From an uncultured Sphingomonadaceae bacterium (GTDB lineage Bacteria; Pseudomonadota; Alphaproteobacteria; Sphingomonadales; Sphingomonadaceae): a DNA stretch of 54,130 nt. This document shows, piece by piece, positions 25,438-35,127 of the stretch. Below the pieces are notes generated by a model, which saw nothing but the letters and a program-made list of their open reading frames with translations, searched no databases and was not told where the DNA came from. How positions within the stretch are numbered: position 1 is the first letter of the stretch; every line of letters starts with the position of its first letter. The position numbers and the translations under genes were made by a program. The stretch lies in contig CADCVW010000067.1 of assembly GCA_902806235.1 (NCBI GenBank), forward strand, positions 1 through 54,130. Direction: 5' to 3'.

Positions 25438-26696
25438 CGCCCCTGCGCCGCTGGTTCGCCATTCCGCTGTGGCGGCGCGTGCTCGGCGCCCTCGCGCTCG
25501 GTCTGTTGTTCGCCTTTATCTGGCCAGAGGCGACGTCGGCGGTGCAGTTCATGGGCGACCTGTTCGTGCGCGCCATCCGCATGCTGGTGGTGCCGATCGT
25601 CCTCGTCACCATCGCGGCCGGCATCACGACGCTCGGCGATCCGAAGCGCATCGGCGGCCTCGGCGGGCGCACGGTCGGCCTGTTCGCGCTCACGACGGCC
25701 CTGGCCGTCTCCGTCGGCATGGCGGTGGCGACGCTGATCCGACCGGGGGAGGGGGTGCCGCTCGGCCGGGCCGCGCCCCACGCGCTCGGCGAACCGCCGA
25801 CGCCCTATGAGCAGCTGATCGGCATCATTCCCACCAACATCGTCGACGCGCTCGCCAAAGGCGACATGCTGGCGATCATCTTCGTCGCCATCCTGCTCGG
25901 CATCGGTACGCTCCTGGCCGGCGAGGCGGGCCGTCCCCTGGCGACGCTGCTCCAGGCCACCTCGACCGTTCTCTTGAAGATCGTCGGGGTGGTGATGGAG
26001 GCGACGCCGTTCGGCGTGTTCGCGCTGATCGCCAATGCGGTCGCGGCAAACGGGGCGGCGGTGTTCGTCAACGTCGGCTGGCTCGCGCTGGCGGTGGTGA
26101 TCGGCTCGGCGGTCCAAGTCCTGCTGGTCCACAGCCTCCTCCTCAAATTCCTGGCGCGGCTGCCCGTGGCGCGCTTCTTCCGCGGCATCATCGACGCGCT
26201 CGTCGTCGCCTTTTCGACCGCGTCGAGCTCGGCGACGCTGCCGATCGCGATGCGCGTGGCGGAAAAGAACCTCGGCATCGCGCCGTCCGTCTATTCGACC
26301 ACCCTCCCGCTCGGCGCGAGCATCGGCAAGGACGGCACCGCGATGTACGTCGGCCTGCTCAGCATGTTCAGCCTGCAGGCGTTCGGCGTGGCCGTGACGC
26401 CGACCGTCTACGGGCTCGTGCTGCTGACGGGCGCGCTCGCCGCCTTCGGCACCGCGCCGGTGCCGTCCGCTTCGCTGTTCATGCTCGCCGCCGTGCTGTC
26501 GGCCGTCGGCATCGCGCCCGAACAGACTGCGCTGGTGGTCGGCTTCGTGCTCCCGTTCGACCGCCTGCTCGACATGACCCGCACCGTGCCAAGCGCGAGC
26601 GCCAACCTCACCGTCGCCGCCGCGGTGGCACGCTGGGAAGGCGAGCTGGACGACAAGGTGCTGGGTGGGGACGATCAACTGCCGTCCCGGGCCTGA
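25434..26696 (+). CDS. DAACS-family acidic amino acid transporter with altered cation sites
   Basis: A 420-residue dicarboxylate/amino acid:cation symporter fold (GltP/GltPh). HP1 is FSTASSSATLP and TM8 contains LLDMTRT, whose Arg recognises the acidic side chain of Glu or Asp. However, the TM7 NMDGT motif reads GKDGT, and the Asn and Asp of 'RTMVNVTGD' read SASAN. In GltPh these are Na1/Na3 ligands, so Na+ coupling is probably changed. The GTG at 25434 overlaps the deacylase TGA. Context suggests uptake of D-Glu or related acidic amino acids; that is inference. Confidence 0.85.
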   Translation: MTPLRRWFAIPLWRRVLGALALGLLFAFIWPEATSAVQFMGDLFVRAIRMLVVPIVLVTIAAGITTLGDPKRIGGLGGRTVGLFALTTALAVSVGMAVATLIRPGEGVPLGRAAPHALGEPPTPYEQLIGIIPTNIVDALAKGDMLAIIFVAILLGIGTLLAGEAGRPLATLLQATSTVLLKIVGVVMEATPFGVFALIANAVAANGAAVFVNVGWLALAVVIGSAVQVLLVHSLLLKFLARLPVARFFRGIIDALVVAFSTASSSATLPIAMRVAEKNLGIAPSVYSTTLPLGASIGKDGTAMYVGLLSMFSLQAFGVAVTPTVYGLVLLTGALAAFGTAPVPSASLFMLAAVLSAVGIAPEQTALVVGFVLPFDRLLDMTRTVPSASANLTVAAAVARWEGELDDKVLGGDDQLPSRA

Positions 26697-26703
26697 TCGG
26701 GAG

Positions 26704-26720
26704 CCGGGCCGAGGGCCCGG
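26704..26720 (+). terminator. Terminator-like hairpin after the dgc operon
   Basis: CCGGGCC-GAG-GGCCCGG, a perfect 7-bp stem with a 3-base loop five bases after the end of the transporter. There is no T-tract, so function as an intrinsic terminator is uncertain. Confidence 0.45.
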
Positions 26721-26815
26721 GCGTAGCGCCGCATGCGACCTGGTTATACCCGCCCGCCGCCACGCTATGCGCGGCGCGCCATTGCCCGCCCCGCCGATGC
26801 CACTAGGTTCCGCCT

Positions 26816-28279
26816 ATGCAACGACCCCTTCCTGGATGGCGCGCGGCCCTGTTCGCCGTCGCGCTCTCCGCCGCTCCGCCCGCCCTCGCCCAATCGCTGC
26901 AGCAGCGCGTGGAGGCGCGGCTGGCACAGGTCGGGCCCGGTCCTCGCTTCGGCCTCATCGTGCTGGATGCGGACGGCCGTGAGCTCGTCGCCATACAGCC
27001 GGACGAGCGGTTTATCCCGGCGTCCAACACCAAGCTGCTGACCACCGCCGCGGCCTATACCACCTTCGGCGACATCGATCGGCCGGACGGTGCCGGCGGC
27101 GCCGCGGTGCGCCTGGAGCGGAACGGCGGAGCCGTGCCCGACGTGGTGCTGGTCGGCAACGGCGATGCGCGCCTGTCGAGCGCGGACGACTGCCTCGCGA
27201 ACTGCCTCGCCACGCTGGCCGACGCGGTGGCGGCACGGACGCGGCGCGTCGGCGACGTGGTCGGCGACGACAGCCTGTTTCCGGACCAGCGCTGGAGCCC
27301 AGGCATGAGCTGGAATAACATCCCTACCCGCTCCGGCACCGCGATCTCCGCGTTGAGCCTCGACGACAACGAGCTGCCGCTCCGCGTCGTGCCCACCCGC
27401 CCCGGCGCGCCGCCGCGCGTCGAGCTGCTCCCTTATTACCGGGTCGACAACCGCGCGGTCACCGTCACCGGGAGAGAAACGAACCTCGTAGTCGACCGCA
27501 TGCCGGCCGGCGACCTCGTCCGGCTGTCGGGCACGGTCGCGGCGGGCGCGGCGCCCGAGCTGCTGCGCCTCGGCATCGACGATCCCGCCCATTTCGCCGC
27601 CTGGCGCTTTCGGACCCTGCTCGAAGCGCGCGGCGTTAGGGTCGGAGGGCAAGTCGGCGTGCGCCACCGCCCCGCGGGTCCGCTCGACGACCCCAAGCGG
27701 CGCGGGGGCGCGCCGTCGCCGCGCCCGCCGCGGCAGGCCCCCCTCGCCAAGCTCATCCCGCCGCCGCTCGCGGCCGATGTCGTCCGGATCAACAAAGTCA
27801 GCCAGAACCTCCATGCCGAGCTGATGCTGCGCCGCCTGGGTCTCGTGTCCGGCACCGGCTCGATCGCCGACGGTGTCGTCGCGGTGCAGGCGATGATGGA
27901 ACGGGCGGGCGTGCCGCGGACGGGCTGGGACATTTCGGACGGCTCGGGGATGTCGACTTACAACCGGCTGGCGCCGCGGGGCGTGGCGACGCTGCTGCGC
28001 TGGATCGCGGCGCAGCCCTGGGGCGCCCGCTGGCGCGAAACGCTGCCGATTGCGGGCGTCGACGGCACGCTCGCCCGGCGTTTTGGGGGCACGCCGCTCG
28101 AAGGCCGCCTTTTCGCCAAGACCGGCACCCTCAATGCTACCAACGCGCTGTCCGGCTACATGACCGCCAAAAGCGGCCGGACCCTTATCTTCTCGGCCTA
28201 TGCCAACGATGTGCCGGAAGGCGTGACGGCTACGAAGGCGATGGACGAGGCGCTGGCGCTGATCGCCGAGGGGAACTGA
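26816..28279 (+). CDS. dacB: D-alanyl-D-alanine carboxypeptidase/endopeptidase (PBP4 type, S13)
   Basis: A 487-residue exported protein; the signal peptide ends PPALA|Q at residue 25. Active-site motifs are SNTK (Ser70, Lys73), the SxN-type SDGSGMSTYNRL, and AKTGTLNATNALSGYM (KTG). The long insert between the first two motifs is typical of class C low-molecular-mass PBPs. It cleaves terminal D-Ala and D-Ala-mDAP cross-links in the periplasm. It begins 119 bases after the transporter on the same strand and may be separate, since a hairpin intervenes. Confidence 0.9.
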   Translation: MQRPLPGWRAALFAVALSAAPPALAQSLQQRVEARLAQVGPGPRFGLIVLDADGRELVAIQPDERFIPASNTKLLTTAAAYTTFGDIDRPDGAGGAAVRLERNGGAVPDVVLVGNGDARLSSADDCLANCLATLADAVAARTRRVGDVVGDDSLFPDQRWSPGMSWNNIPTRSGTAISALSLDDNELPLRVVPTRPGAPPRVELLPYYRVDNRAVTVTGRETNLVVDRMPAGDLVRLSGTVAAGAAPELLRLGIDDPAHFAAWRFRTLLEARGVRVGGQVGVRHRPAGPLDDPKRRGGAPSPRPPRQAPLAKLIPPPLAADVVRINKVSQNLHAELMLRRLGLVSGTGSIADGVVAVQAMMERAGVPRTGWDISDGSGMSTYNRLAPRGVATLLRWIAAQPWGARWRETLPIAGVDGTLARRFGGTPLEGRLFAKTGTLNATNALSGYMTAKSGRTLIFSAYANDVPEGVTATKAMDEALALIAEGN

Positions 28280-28283
28280 AGGT

Positions 28284-28304
28284 TGTTTCAGCGAAACTGA
28301 AACA
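28284..28304. terminator. Bidirectional terminator-like hairpin
   Basis: TGTTTCAG-CGAAA-CTGAAACA, a perfect 8-bp stem located between the convergent dacB and serine-hydrolase genes. It is AT-rich for this genome. Confidence 0.55.
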
Positions 28305-28331
28305 GGGCGGTGCCGCATCCGCGTTAGCGGA

Positions 28332-29339
28332 TCAGAGGTTCGCCCTGATCACCGCGTCGCCGGTATCCCGCCGGAGCTCGCCGATGCCGGTCTCCCGGTG
28401 CCGGGTCGGGTGGACGCGATTGGTGAGCAGGGTCCAGGCGAGCCCCCGATCGAAATCGATCCAAAGGCCGGTGCCGACGAAGCCTGTATGCCCGATTGTC
28501 TCGGCCGAGCAGGCGTCGCCGCCGTGCCAGCCGTCGAAGCGCTTCTCCCAGCCGCAGGTCCGGTCGGCATGCACCCGCGTACGTACCGCGTGGAGCATCG
28601 TCGGCGAGGCGCCGCTGCCGTCGAGCAGCCCTCCGGCGAAGTCCAGCACCCCAGCGACCGTGCCGAACAGCCCCGCGTGGCCCGGTGCGCCGCCCAGCGC
28701 CCAAGCGTTCTCGTCGTGCACCTCGCCCTTGATCATCCGCCCGCGCCAGGTACAGGCTTCGGTGGCGACCGCCGGCCCGGGCGGCGGGCCGTAGGCGAGG
28801 CCCGGACCGAGTGGCCAGGCGGAGAGCGGCGCGCCGGTAATCCGTTCGATCGCAATGCCGAGCAGGATGAAGTTGATGTCGGAATAGACGGCCGGCCCGT
28901 GCCGCCACTCGCGCTGCAGCACGAACGCGCGTAGCCGGGCCGGATCGTCGCCATAGGTGTAGATCGGCTCCACCGCGGGCAGGAAGCTGCGGTGGGCGAG
29001 GCAGTCCCGGAAGGTCAGGCGCCGCTCGGCGGCGTTCGCGACATCGTACTGGCGAAGGTCCGGGACGGCATCGGTGAGCGGCCGGTCGAGATCGAGCCGG
29101 CCTTCGTCCGCCAACCGCAGGATCATGGTGGTGCTGGCGATCACCTTGGACAAGGAGGCAAGGTCGAACCAGTGGTCCCGCGTCAGCGGCTCGGCCTGCG
29201 GGACCAATGCCGCCATGCCGTCCAGGCGCACGGCCCGTCGTCCGTTCGCGCCGACGATGCCGAGCGCCGCCCCGGGAATCCGCCCGCTCGCGATCGCGGC
29301 CCGCGCGGGAGCGAACGCGGCTTCCGCCATCTCTTCCAC
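28332..29339 (-). CDS. Serine hydrolase, beta-lactamase (class C/DD-peptidase) fold
   Basis: A 335-residue protein with SLSK (S-x-x-K, in FDLASLSKVIAS), the YSD motif in VYSDINFILLG and HTG in TIGHTGFVGTGLW, which are the three active-site motifs of the class C beta-lactamase/DD-peptidase/esterase clan. No signal peptide is present, so it is probably cytoplasmic, an arrangement common in D-aminopeptidases and esterases of this fold. AGGAGG seven bases upstream supports the GTG at 29339; an ATG three codons later is also possible. It follows the TonB receptor on the same strand, across a strong hairpin. Confidence 0.82.
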   Translation of the reverse strand: MEEMAEAAFAPARAAIASGRIPGAALGIVGANGRRAVRLDGMAALVPQAEPLTRDHWFDLASLSKVIASTTMILRLADEGRLDLDRPLTDAVPDLRQYDVANAAERRLTFRDCLAHRSFLPAVEPIYTYGDDPARLRAFVLQREWRHGPAVYSDINFILLGIAIERITGAPLSAWPLGPGLAYGPPPGPAVATEACTWRGRMIKGEVHDENAWALGGAPGHAGLFGTVAGVLDFAGGLLDGSGASPTMLHAVRTRVHADRTCGWEKRFDGWHGGDACSAETIGHTGFVGTGLWIDFDRGLAWTLLTNRVHPTRHRETGIGELRRDTGDAVIRANL

Positions 29340-29368
29340 TATGCGGCCTCCTCGCCCGCCGGCCGCGC

Positions 29369-29401
29369 GCTACCCCGCGCGGCCTCGGCGCGCGGGGTAG
29401 C
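29369..29401 (-). terminator. Perfect 13-bp GC-rich hairpin after the TonB receptor
   Basis: GCTACCCCGCGCG and its exact complement flank a 7-base loop. It lies 22 bases past the receptor stop and ahead of the serine hydrolase start, so it may terminate or attenuate read-through. No T-tract is present. Confidence 0.55.
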
Positions 29402-29422
29402 TCCGCTGCGGATCGCTCCTCC

Positions 29423-32400
29423 TTACCGCAGCCGGAGGCGGATGCCGGCGCGGAAGGCGCGGCCGAGCAGGTCGCTATAGGTGCTGTTCGCCGCCAGGCC
29501 GGTTTCCGGCAGCAGGATGGGATCGGCGTCGAAGACGTTGGTGACGTTCACGAAGAACTCGCCGTCGCCGTCGCCGCGGGCATCGAATTTCGTCGTCACG
29601 TTGAGGTCGACGTAGAAGGCACCTTCGATGTCGTTGCTGTCGTAGGTCGGGAACTGGGTGGTCGAAATCGGGCAGTCGGTCGAGCATTCGATGCCGCCCG
29701 CGTCGAACTTGCCCGAGCTGACGCCGCGCCCGACGGTGGTGATCGAGTAGCTGGGCGTGTCGTAGGTGGCGCTGATGCGGTAGATCCACCTGGGCGTGCT
29801 CGCCTGGCCGGCGTTCACGCCGACGGAATCGAGCGGCACCGTGTTCTGGATGCCCTGGTCGATGATGTTGTCGAAATAGCGCGTCGCCACGGCGCGCAGG
29901 GCGACGCTGCCCGGACCAGCAGCGAAGAGGCTGCCCACCCGCCGGCGATAGGATGTTTCGAAGTCGATGCCGCGCACCAGCTGGTTGGCGAAGTTGAACG
30001 GCTGGCTGCGGAAGAGGAGCCGAGCGGCGGTGTTCGGATCGGCGGTGATCGCGTCGCAGAACTCGGTCCGTCCCTCCGAACAGCGGTTGATGATCTCCTG
30101 CGCGCTCAGGCTGCCGATCGCGTCCTCCACCTCAATGCGGAAATAATCGACGGAGGCGTTGAAGCCGGGGAAGAAGCGCGGCGAGACGACCGCGCCGATG
30201 TTCAGCGAATCCGCCTTTTCTGGCTCGAGGTCCAGATTGCCAGTGACGGTGGCGGAAAAGGAGATGCTCGCCGGAAAGGTGACGGTCCCCGGCCCCGGTC
30301 CCGGAAAGAAGGGGTTGCGCACCGCGTCGCTGTTCGACGAGCCGGCCGCAAACAGCTCGTTGAGGTTGGGCGCGCGGATATCGCGCGAGCGCGTCACTCG
30401 GAAGCGGATGTCGTCGATCGGCTGCCAGGTGCCGCCCACCCGCCAAGTCGTGACATAGCCGGACGTCGAATAATCGGTGCCGCGCACGGCGCCGCTAAAT
30501 TCGAGGCCGAGGCCCAGCGGCACGACCGTTTCGACGTAAGCCTCCTTCACGTCGTAGCGGCCGTTGGTGGGCAGGAAGTTGCCGACCGACCAGCGGTTGA
30601 TCGTGCTGTTCGGGCCGACGATCGGCTGGAATTCCTCCGGCACGAAGCCGGTGATCTTCTCCTCGCGATATTCCGCGCCGACCGCCAGGCTGACGTCGCC
30701 CGCCCAGGTCGCGAACGGCGTGAGCGACAGGTTGGCGCCCGCCACCGTCTGCTCGACCTTCTCGTCGCGGTAGGGATCGCCGAGCACGTAGGAGAAGGCC
30801 GCCGGATTGGCGACGCCGATCCCGAGCCGGTTGAGCGGCACGCAGTTCGGGTCGTTGTTGTTCGGATTGGCGTCGGCGTTGATGCGGCAGACGATGGGGC
30901 TAGAGGTATCGCCACGCACGGAGAACACCGCGTCGACCGCGTTCGCCATGCGTTGCGTGTGCATTATGTTGCGGAGCTGCTCGCGCAGGTCGGCGCGCCC
31001 GTACTGGCCATAGATGTCCCATGCGGCGCGCTCGCCGAATGCCTGGAATTCGCCCTGCGCGCCGAGCGCGTAGCGCTGCACCCTGCGCTCGTTGTTGGCG
31101 ACGCGGAACGGCAGGTCGACCGCGCTGGTGCCGATGCCGACCGCGGTGATGCCCGCCAGCCGCTGCGGCCCGAGCGCCCGGATCAGGAACGCGTTGTCCG
31201 GCGCCAGCGTGCTCGCTCCGCCGGTGCCGACCCCGATGTTGGTGGGGCTGGCGGTGGCGGACGTCGCCAGATTCGGACCGGCGTTGAAGAACACTTCCTG
31301 CCGATTGTACGCGGCTTCGGCGAACAGCTCGATCCCGTTTGCCACTTCGAAGCTTAGCCGGCCGAAGACGCCGTAACGGTCGTCCTCCGGATCGAGACCG
31401 ATGCGGCGGCCCGTGTCGTTGAGCCGCCAGTCGCCGCCCTGCGTCAGCGTCGGCGGCGCCGCGCCGGTGGGCAACGGAAAGGTCAGCGCGCCATATTGGA
31501 ACTGATTCACCGACCCGCCCGAGCCGAAGTAGATCCCCCGCAGGCGGTTCGGCGTACCACCGGCGGACGACAGGATCAGCCCGCCTGGCGTCGAGTTCGC
31601 CGCACCCACCATGCGCCGGAGCAGGAAGCGCGGGGTCCTGCTGGTGGCGGTGAAGGCCGGATCCTGGATCCGCACGAAGCCCCGCTGGTTCCACTCGCGA
31701 TCGACCTCGAAGATGCCGTCGCGGTGGGCGATCTCACCGCTCAGCAGCAGGCGGCCGCGGCCGCCGGCGAAGGGCAGGCCGCCGGCGAGGCCGGCCGAAT
31801 AGTTGAAGCCGTCACCGCGGCTGGTGACGCCGATGTCGGCCTGCGCCGTCAGCCCGTCGAAGTCCTTGTCGAGAATGAAGTTGACCACGCCGGCGACCGC
31901 GTCCGAGCCGTAGGTGGCCGAAGCGCCGCCGGTGACCACCTCGACCCGCTCGACGAGCAGCTGCGGGATGGTGTTGACGTCGACCAGGCCGGTGATCGTC
32001 GAGCCGACTGAGCGCCGGCCGTCGAGCAGGACCAGCGTGCGGATCTCGCCGAGGTTGCGGAGGTTGAGCGCGTTGATGCCCGCTTGGCCGCTGCTCAGGT
32101 TGAGGCGCGAGTTCGATGGCCGGGTGGAGCCGGCGAGCGCCGGCAGCTGGTTGACGAAGTCGGCGATGTTGTTGGTCGGCGAGCTGTTCTGGATGTCTTC
32201 CCGCGTCAGCACGGTGAGCGGGGTTGGCGCCTGGTAACCGTCGCGCGCGATGCGCGTGCCGGTGACGACGATGTCGCCGCCTGCCGGCGCGGCGGCGGGC
32301 AATTCGGCTGCCTGGGCGGTCGTGGCGGCCACGTCCTCGGTCGGCGCGGTCTGCGCCGACACGCCGCTGGCCATCGCTAGCGCGGCAAGGCTGGAGAAAA

Positions 32401-32446
32401 TGAGGAAACGGGTCTTGGGACGCCCAAGCCTCGACCGAACAAGCAT
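29423..32446 (-). CDS. TonB-dependent outer-membrane receptor
   Basis: About 1007 residues. A signal peptide (FLIFSSLAALAMASGVSAQ) leads to a plug domain: GGDIVVTGTRIARDGYQAP (TonB-box region), PTPLTVLTREDIQNSSPTNN, LNLRNLGEIRTLVLLDGRR, VERVEVVTGGASATYGSDAV then AGVVNFILD. The remainder is a beta-barrel ending LLGRAFRAGIRLRLR, with the terminal aromatic/hydrophobic alternation. This long form is the oligopeptide/xenobiotic-like receptor class abundant in sphingomonads. Substrate is unknown; the gene is divergent from the Ntn amidase and next to D-amino-acid genes, suggesting peptide or acyl-amino-acid uptake. GGGGG before the ATG at 32446 favours it over 32461. Confidence 0.9.
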   Translation of the reverse strand: MLVRSRLGRPKTRFLIFSSLAALAMASGVSAQTAPTEDVAATTAQAAELPAAAPAGGDIVVTGTRIARDGYQAPTPLTVLTREDIQNSSPTNNIADFVNQLPALAGSTRPSNSRLNLSSGQAGINALNLRNLGEIRTLVLLDGRRSVGSTITGLVDVNTIPQLLVERVEVVTGGASATYGSDAVAGVVNFILDKDFDGLTAQADIGVTSRGDGFNYSAGLAGGLPFAGGRGRLLLSGEIAHRDGIFEVDREWNQRGFVRIQDPAFTATSRTPRFLLRRMVGAANSTPGGLILSSAGGTPNRLRGIYFGSGGSVNQFQYGALTFPLPTGAAPPTLTQGGDWRLNDTGRRIGLDPEDDRYGVFGRLSFEVANGIELFAEAAYNRQEVFFNAGPNLATSATASPTNIGVGTGGASTLAPDNAFLIRALGPQRLAGITAVGIGTSAVDLPFRVANNERRVQRYALGAQGEFQAFGERAAWDIYGQYGRADLREQLRNIMHTQRMANAVDAVFSVRGDTSSPIVCRINADANPNNNDPNCVPLNRLGIGVANPAAFSYVLGDPYRDEKVEQTVAGANLSLTPFATWAGDVSLAVGAEYREEKITGFVPEEFQPIVGPNSTINRWSVGNFLPTNGRYDVKEAYVETVVPLGLGLEFSGAVRGTDYSTSGYVTTWRVGGTWQPIDDIRFRVTRSRDIRAPNLNELFAAGSSNSDAVRNPFFPGPGPGTVTFPASISFSATVTGNLDLEPEKADSLNIGAVVSPRFFPGFNASVDYFRIEVEDAIGSLSAQEIINRCSEGRTEFCDAITADPNTAARLLFRSQPFNFANQLVRGIDFETSYRRRVGSLFAAGPGSVALRAVATRYFDNIIDQGIQNTVPLDSVGVNAGQASTPRWIYRISATYDTPSYSITTVGRGVSSGKFDAGGIECSTDCPISTTQFPTYDSNDIEGAFYVDLNVTTKFDARGDGDGEFFVNVTNVFDADPILLPETGLAANSTYSDLLGRAFRAGIRLRLR

Positions 32447-32730
32447 CCGAACCCCCTTCATAGCCGACTACGCCCTGGATCGGGAACGCTACCGCCCGCC
32501 AATCTTCGTCTCCCCGCGCCGGCATCTTAGGTGGCGGTTCACGGGCAGGTTTACCGGAACGTGCCGGGCCGCGGCGAGCAGCGTCAATGGAGCGCGGGGT
32601 TCCATTGCTTTGCTGGCCCATAGACGCAGACTATAGCTCCCCCATAGCCTGGTCTTATGGCCGCCCGAGCCTTTGCGATGCCATGCGCCGGCCGGCGAAG
32701 CGCTAGCCTGCCCCGCCACGCACTGAGTTT

Positions 32731-35127
32731 ATGTCACCGATGCTCGACCGCCGCTCATTCCTGCTCGGCTCCGCCGCGGCGCTGGCGCTCGCGTCGGCCG
32801 GCTGCCGCACCGCGTTGCCGCTACCGCGGAGCCACCCGCGGCGGGTGGACGCCGCCGGACTGTCGGCGCCGCTCGACATCGTCGACGACGCCTATGGCGT
32901 TCCCCACGTCCGCGCGCGATCGATCCCCGACGCCTTCTTCGGCCAGGGCTATGTCGTCGCCCGCGACCGGCTGTTCCAGATCGACCTCGCGCACCGCCGC
33001 GAGATGGGACGCCTCGCCGAAGCGTTCGGCGCCGAGTTCGCCGCGCACGACGCCGCGGCCCGCTTGTTCCACTACCGCGGCGACCTGAACCGGGAGCTGG
33101 CGGCCGTGCCCGCCGACATCCTGGCCTGCGCGCGCGCCTATGTCGCGGGCATCAACGCGCGCATCGACGAGGTCTTGGCCGATCCCGCGCTGCTGCCGCT
33201 CGAATATGGCATCCTCGGCGTCGGCCCGCTGAAGTGGGACCTGCGCGACCTGGTGCTGGCCCGCGGCGTCCAGGGCAGCAGCGTCGACGACGAGATCCGT
33301 CGCGCCCGGCTCGCGGCGCTGGGGCTGCTCGCGCTCGACAAGGTGATGGCACCGCTGCGCCCGGCCTGGACGTTGCGCGTGCCCGAAGGGCTCGATGCGG
33401 CGGCCGTGTCGGAGGCCGATCTCGGCGTGCTGCGGCTCGGCGGGCTGCCGTTCGGCTCGCTCGTCCCCGACCCGGCCGCGCCCGCCGCGAAGGCTGGCGA
33501 TCGCGCGGGGGCCGGCAGCAACGCTTGGACGATCGCGCCGGCGCGCAGTGCGACGGGGCGGCCGATCCTCGCCAACGACCCGCATCTGGGCATCGGCGGG
33601 TTCGGGCCCCGCCATGTCGCCCACCTCAGCGCCCCCGGCCTCGACGTGATCGGCGCCGGCTCGCCCGGCCTGCCCGGGATCATGCAGGGCCACACCGACC
33701 GTTTCGCCTTCGGCCGCACCAATTTCCACATCGACCAGGAGGACCTGTTCGTCCTCCGCCTGCATCCGGACGATCCGGAGCGCTACTGGCACGGCGGCGG
33801 CTGGCGGCCGTTCGAACGGGTCGAGATCGCCGTTCCGGTGCGCGGCGCGGCCCCGCAGGCCGCCACGCTGCGCTATGCCGCGCAGGGGCCGGTGGTGTCC
33901 CACGATCCCGCCAGACGCCGCGCCACCGCGCTCGCCGCGATCGAGCTGCAGCCGGGCGCCAGCGGGGCGTTCGCGATGATCGCGATCAACCTCGCCCGCG
34001 ACTGGACGAGCCTGCGCGACGCGTTCCGCTTCCATCCGTCGCCGACCAACTTCCACTACGCGGACGTCGACGGGCACCACGGCTGGCAGGTGATCGGCTT
34101 TATGCCAGTGCGCCGCCGGGGCGACGGGCTGCTGCCCGTGCCCGGCGACGGCCGCTACGACTGGACCGGGATGCGCGACTTCCGCGCGCTGCCGAGCGAG
34201 TATAACCCGGCGAAGGGCTGGTTCGCCTCGGCCAATCAGAACAACCTGCCGCTGGGCTGGCCGCGCGATCGCATCCCGGCCTTCTCCTTCCGCGATCCTT
34301 ATCGTTACGAGCGGATCGCGAGCGTGCTCGCGGCCCAGCCGAAGCACGGGCTGGCGGACAGCGTCGCCCTCCAGCAGGACACGCTATCGACGCCGGCGCG
34401 CCGGTTGATCGAACTGCTGCCCGCGCGCGGCTCGCCGGGCGCGCAGCCCGCGATCGCCATGCTGCGCGGCTGGGATGCTCGAGTGGACGGCGGCAGCGGG
34501 CCGGCCGCCTTGTTCGAGATCCTGTGGCGCGAGCTCGGCGATCGCCTGCTCGCCGCGGTCGTGCCCGAAAGGGCGCGCGCGCTCGTGACGGAAATCGCGC
34601 CGTCGGTGCTGCTGGACCTGTTGGGGCGCCCCGACGCGAGGCTGGGCCCGGAGCCGGCCAGGGCGCGCGACGCCCTGTTCGATGCGGCGCTCGCCGCCGC
34701 CTGGCTCAGCGCGCGCGAACGGCTGGGCCCTGATCCCGCCGCCTGGCGCTGGGCGACGCTGCATCAGGTGCGCATCGCGCACCCGCTGTCACGCATTCCT
34801 GCCATCGCCGCCGCCTTTCCGGCGATCGAAGGCGGCGGATCGGGGGGTGACGCCTATACGGTGATGGCGCGTTGGGTGCGCGACGCGCCGGGTTGGAACA
34901 CCAGTGGTGGCGCCAGCTACGTGCAGGTGATCGACGTGGGCGCTTGGGACAATTCGTTGATGCTCAACCTGCCGGGGCAGTCGAACGATCCGCGCTCGCC
35001 GCAATACCGCGACCAGTACGACCCCTGGCTCCGCGGCGAGATGCGGCCGTTGCTGTTCAGCCGCGCCGCGGTCGACGCGCGCGCTGCCGGCCGCACGCGG
35101 CTTCGCCCGCCGAGGAACCCGTCATGA
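32731..35127 (+). CDS. Penicillin acylase family Ntn hydrolase, lipoprotein
   Basis: A 798-residue S45-type enzyme. The N-terminus DRRSFLLGSAAALALASAGC combines an RR motif with a lipobox ending at Cys25, so it is probably a Tat-exported lipoprotein. The alpha segment contains VDDAYGVPHVRARS and GYVVARDRLFQIDLAHRREM. After a spacer, GAGSNAWTIAPARSATGRP provides the N-terminal nucleophile Ser263 produced by autocleavage, followed by ILANDPHLG and MQGHTDRFAFGRTNFHIDQEDL. It hydrolyses N-acyl amides (acyl-amino acids, acyl-homoserine lactones or beta-lactams); which one is unknown. Its stop overlaps lysA by ATGA. Confidence 0.9.
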   Translation: MSPMLDRRSFLLGSAAALALASAGCRTALPLPRSHPRRVDAAGLSAPLDIVDDAYGVPHVRARSIPDAFFGQGYVVARDRLFQIDLAHRREMGRLAEAFGAEFAAHDAAARLFHYRGDLNRELAAVPADILACARAYVAGINARIDEVLADPALLPLEYGILGVGPLKWDLRDLVLARGVQGSSVDDEIRRARLAALGLLALDKVMAPLRPAWTLRVPEGLDAAAVSEADLGVLRLGGLPFGSLVPDPAAPAAKAGDRAGAGSNAWTIAPARSATGRPILANDPHLGIGGFGPRHVAHLSAPGLDVIGAGSPGLPGIMQGHTDRFAFGRTNFHIDQEDLFVLRLHPDDPERYWHGGGWRPFERVEIAVPVRGAAPQAATLRYAAQGPVVSHDPARRRATALAAIELQPGASGAFAMIAINLARDWTSLRDAFRFHPSPTNFHYADVDGHHGWQVIGFMPVRRRGDGLLPVPGDGRYDWTGMRDFRALPSEYNPAKGWFASANQNNLPLGWPRDRIPAFSFRDPYRYERIASVLAAQPKHGLADSVALQQDTLSTPARRLIELLPARGSPGAQPAIAMLRGWDARVDGGSGPAALFEILWRELGDRLLAAVVPERARALVTEIAPSVLLDLLGRPDARLGPEPARARDALFDAALAAAWLSARERLGPDPAAWRWATLHQVRIAHPLSRIPAIAAAFPAIEGGGSGGDAYTVMARWVRDAPGWNTSGGASYVQVIDVGAWDNSLMLNLPGQSNDPRSPQYRDQYDPWLRGEMRPLLFSRAAVDARAAGRTRLRPPRNPS

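Noticed and set aside
26765-28318. 517-codon minus-strand frame
   Set aside because: Antisense of dacB, which has all three active-site motifs.
29207-31357. 716-codon plus-strand frame
   Set aside because: Antisense of the TonB receptor; low-complexity VGE/RRA composition typical of shadows.
32821-34347. 508-codon minus-strand frame
   Set aside because: Antisense of the penicillin acylase gene.
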